The translations under genes were made by a program, and so were the position numbers. The notes under the pieces are model-generated. The model was not told where the DNA came from, did not search any database, and saw only the letters and a program-made list of their open reading frames with translations. A stretch of 48,562 nucleotides of DNA from a virus: positions 1 through 48,562 of IMG/VR virus record IMGVR_UViG_3300046535_000272. The stretch is one strand, 5' to 3'. Shown here piece after piece: positions 47,706 to 48,562 of this stretch. Numbering within the stretch: the first letter of the stretch is position 1; the number at the start of each line of letters is the position of its first letter.

Positions 47706-48324
47706 GGATCACCTCCGTGAAGTCGCCGTCGATGATGGTTGGGGCCAGACTCGTGGAGTGCGACACTGGGTCTGGCCCCGTGGTCCGCGCTGGGGGAAGC
47801 GCAGCTCTTTCCCGCGCCGCTTTCATGCGTTCGCCGAGGTTTACGTTGACGTTCACGTTGGTCTGCTTCGGCCCGTGCCCGGTCCGGTCGGCAGTCAGCT
47901 TGATCGTGTCGAGGAGCTGATCAGTGCTCACCTCGGCCGGAGACAGTTCAAGGCGATCCTGGAGTTCCGCAGTCGCGTCAAGAGCGAGGCTCGTCATGCG
48001 CTGTTGGAGGTCCAAGACGGGTTTGGCTGTTTCCGCCTGGTAGAACGCGATCAGCTCCTCAAAAGCCGGGTCGCCTCGGAGTATGCTAATGCGACTTGGA
48101 GTATAGCCAGTGACAAGACCAGACTCAGTCGCTGACATTCCAGTTGCCAAGCATCTGGCGAGAGCGTGATGTCGGTCGGTGATTCGCTGGAGTTGGGTGG
48201 GCTTGATGCCACGCTCCACTTGGAGGAGGGCAATATCACTCTCAGTAAGCTCACGAACAGCCTCCGCTCCGAGCGGTAAAGGTCGCCGCCCACCGAGATG
48301 AAGATCGAGGTTAAGATCGGTCAC
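47692..48324 (-). CDS. terS: Terminase small subunit
   Basis: 210 residues from GTG 48324 (AAGGA 10 bases upstream); ATG 48372 and TTG 48408 are in-frame alternatives without good ribosome sites. A helix-turn-helix region (ALARCLATGMSATESGLVTG, then YTPSRISILRGDPAFEELI) is followed by a helical oligomerisation part and NVNVNVNLGERMKAARERAA, the last two being common in podovirus small terminases. It should recognise the packaging site, which probably lies in the adjacent gene-free region. Confidence 0.82.
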   Translation of the reverse strand: MTDLNLDLHLGGRRPLPLGAEAVRELTESDIALLQVERGIKPTQLQRITDRHHALARCLATGMSATESGLVTGYTPSRISILRGDPAFEELIAFYQAETAKPVLDLQQRMTSLALDATAELQDRLELSPAEVSTDQLLDTIKLTADRTGHGPKQTNVNVNVNLGERMKAARERAALPPARTTGPDPVSHSTSLAPTIIDGDFTEVIRESK

Positions 48325-48435
48325 GAGTGACTGGTCCTTATCTTGCCCGGAACCTGCCAGGCTGTGGCCCATATCATGGCATGGTATGCCCGGCTCCGCA
48401 AGCCGCAATCTGTGGTGTCAAGCGATTGTTCAATC

Positions 48436-48562
48436 ACATTCGCGTGATCGGCCACCCGTACCTCCGCCTTGCGAGCATCTTTTGAAGCAAGAGAAAGAGC
48501 AAGGTGTTCAAAACCTGGGCGCATATTTGCGAGGGTTGTGCGCGCGCGAGGGGCCGCCCCCC
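48436..48562. repeat. 127-base direct terminal repeat, right copy
   Basis: Exact copy of bases 1-127, upstream of the small terminase gene that runs leftward. Joining the two ends makes one continuous gene-free region of about 670 bases between the terminase arm and the early arm. Confidence 0.95.

Noticed and set aside
48393-48421. Minus-strand promoter from TTGACA at 48416-48421
   Set aside because: No acceptable -10 lies 16-18 bases downstream, so I do not call it.

Overview
The window is one complete tailed double-stranded DNA phage genome. Bases 1-127 recur exactly at 48436-48562, so the sequence closes on itself as a circle of 48,435 unique bases; an exact 127-base overlap is most simply an assembly overlap. 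It encodes a short-tailed (podovirus-like) virion: a T7-type portal, tail adaptor, tail nozzle and internal virion proteins, joined to a capsid module like that of Bordetella phage BPP-1 (Bbp16, Bbp17 and Bbp19-like proteins). A lipoprotein outer spanin, Sec and Tat signal peptides and sigma70-type promoters point to a Gram-negative, probably proteobacterial host; an alphaproteobacterial host is only a guess. I see no integrase, excisionase, CI-like repressor, phage RNA polymerase, reverse transcriptase, tRNA or CRISPR array, so a strictly lytic life is likely.

Layout: a roughly 670-base gene-free region spans the junction (48325-48435 plus 1-639) and separates two divergent arms. The + arm (640-18668) holds early and replication genes. 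It opens with small proteins of unknown function, split into short transcription units by two strong terminators (1270-1306, 1897-1932), two near-identical promoters (1324-1352, 1972-2000) and 5' hairpins, one of them a 143-nt structured leader (2012-2154). Then come an SF1 helicase (6171-7664), a dyad-flanked promoter (8019-8057), a ribbon-helix-helix protein, a RecB/Cas4-type nuclease (9426-10433), a Sak4-type recombinase (11067-11843), an SSB-like protein, a ParB-DNA methyltransferase fusion (12420-13763), a family A DNA polymerase split into UDG-exonuclease (13856-14893) and polymerase (15989-17509) parts, and a DUF3987-type ATPase (17397-18668).

The - arm (48324 down to 18662) holds packaging (TerS, TerL), portal, scaffold, major capsid protein, a block of seven proteins with export signals (34206-40201), tail adaptor and nozzle, internal virion proteins including a 715-residue lysozyme-like protein and an 1878-residue polyvalent protein with an ADP-ribosyltransferase-like domain, a tail fibre, and a lysis cassette (18662-20950). 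The two arms converge and overlap by 7 bases at 18662-18668.

Most unusual points: the polymerase broken inside its 3'-5' exonuclease domain with four genes inserted, two of them deoxyribosyltransferase-like; the run of seven signal-peptide virion-type proteins, one with a twin-arginine signal; a conserved GGAGTCTA element before many early start codons; a shared C-terminal L-x-x-LGL peptide on four unrelated small proteins, encoded with different synonymous codons; a 32-base repeat shared by the origin-like region and the ParB gene start; and the structured leader RNA at 2012-2154.
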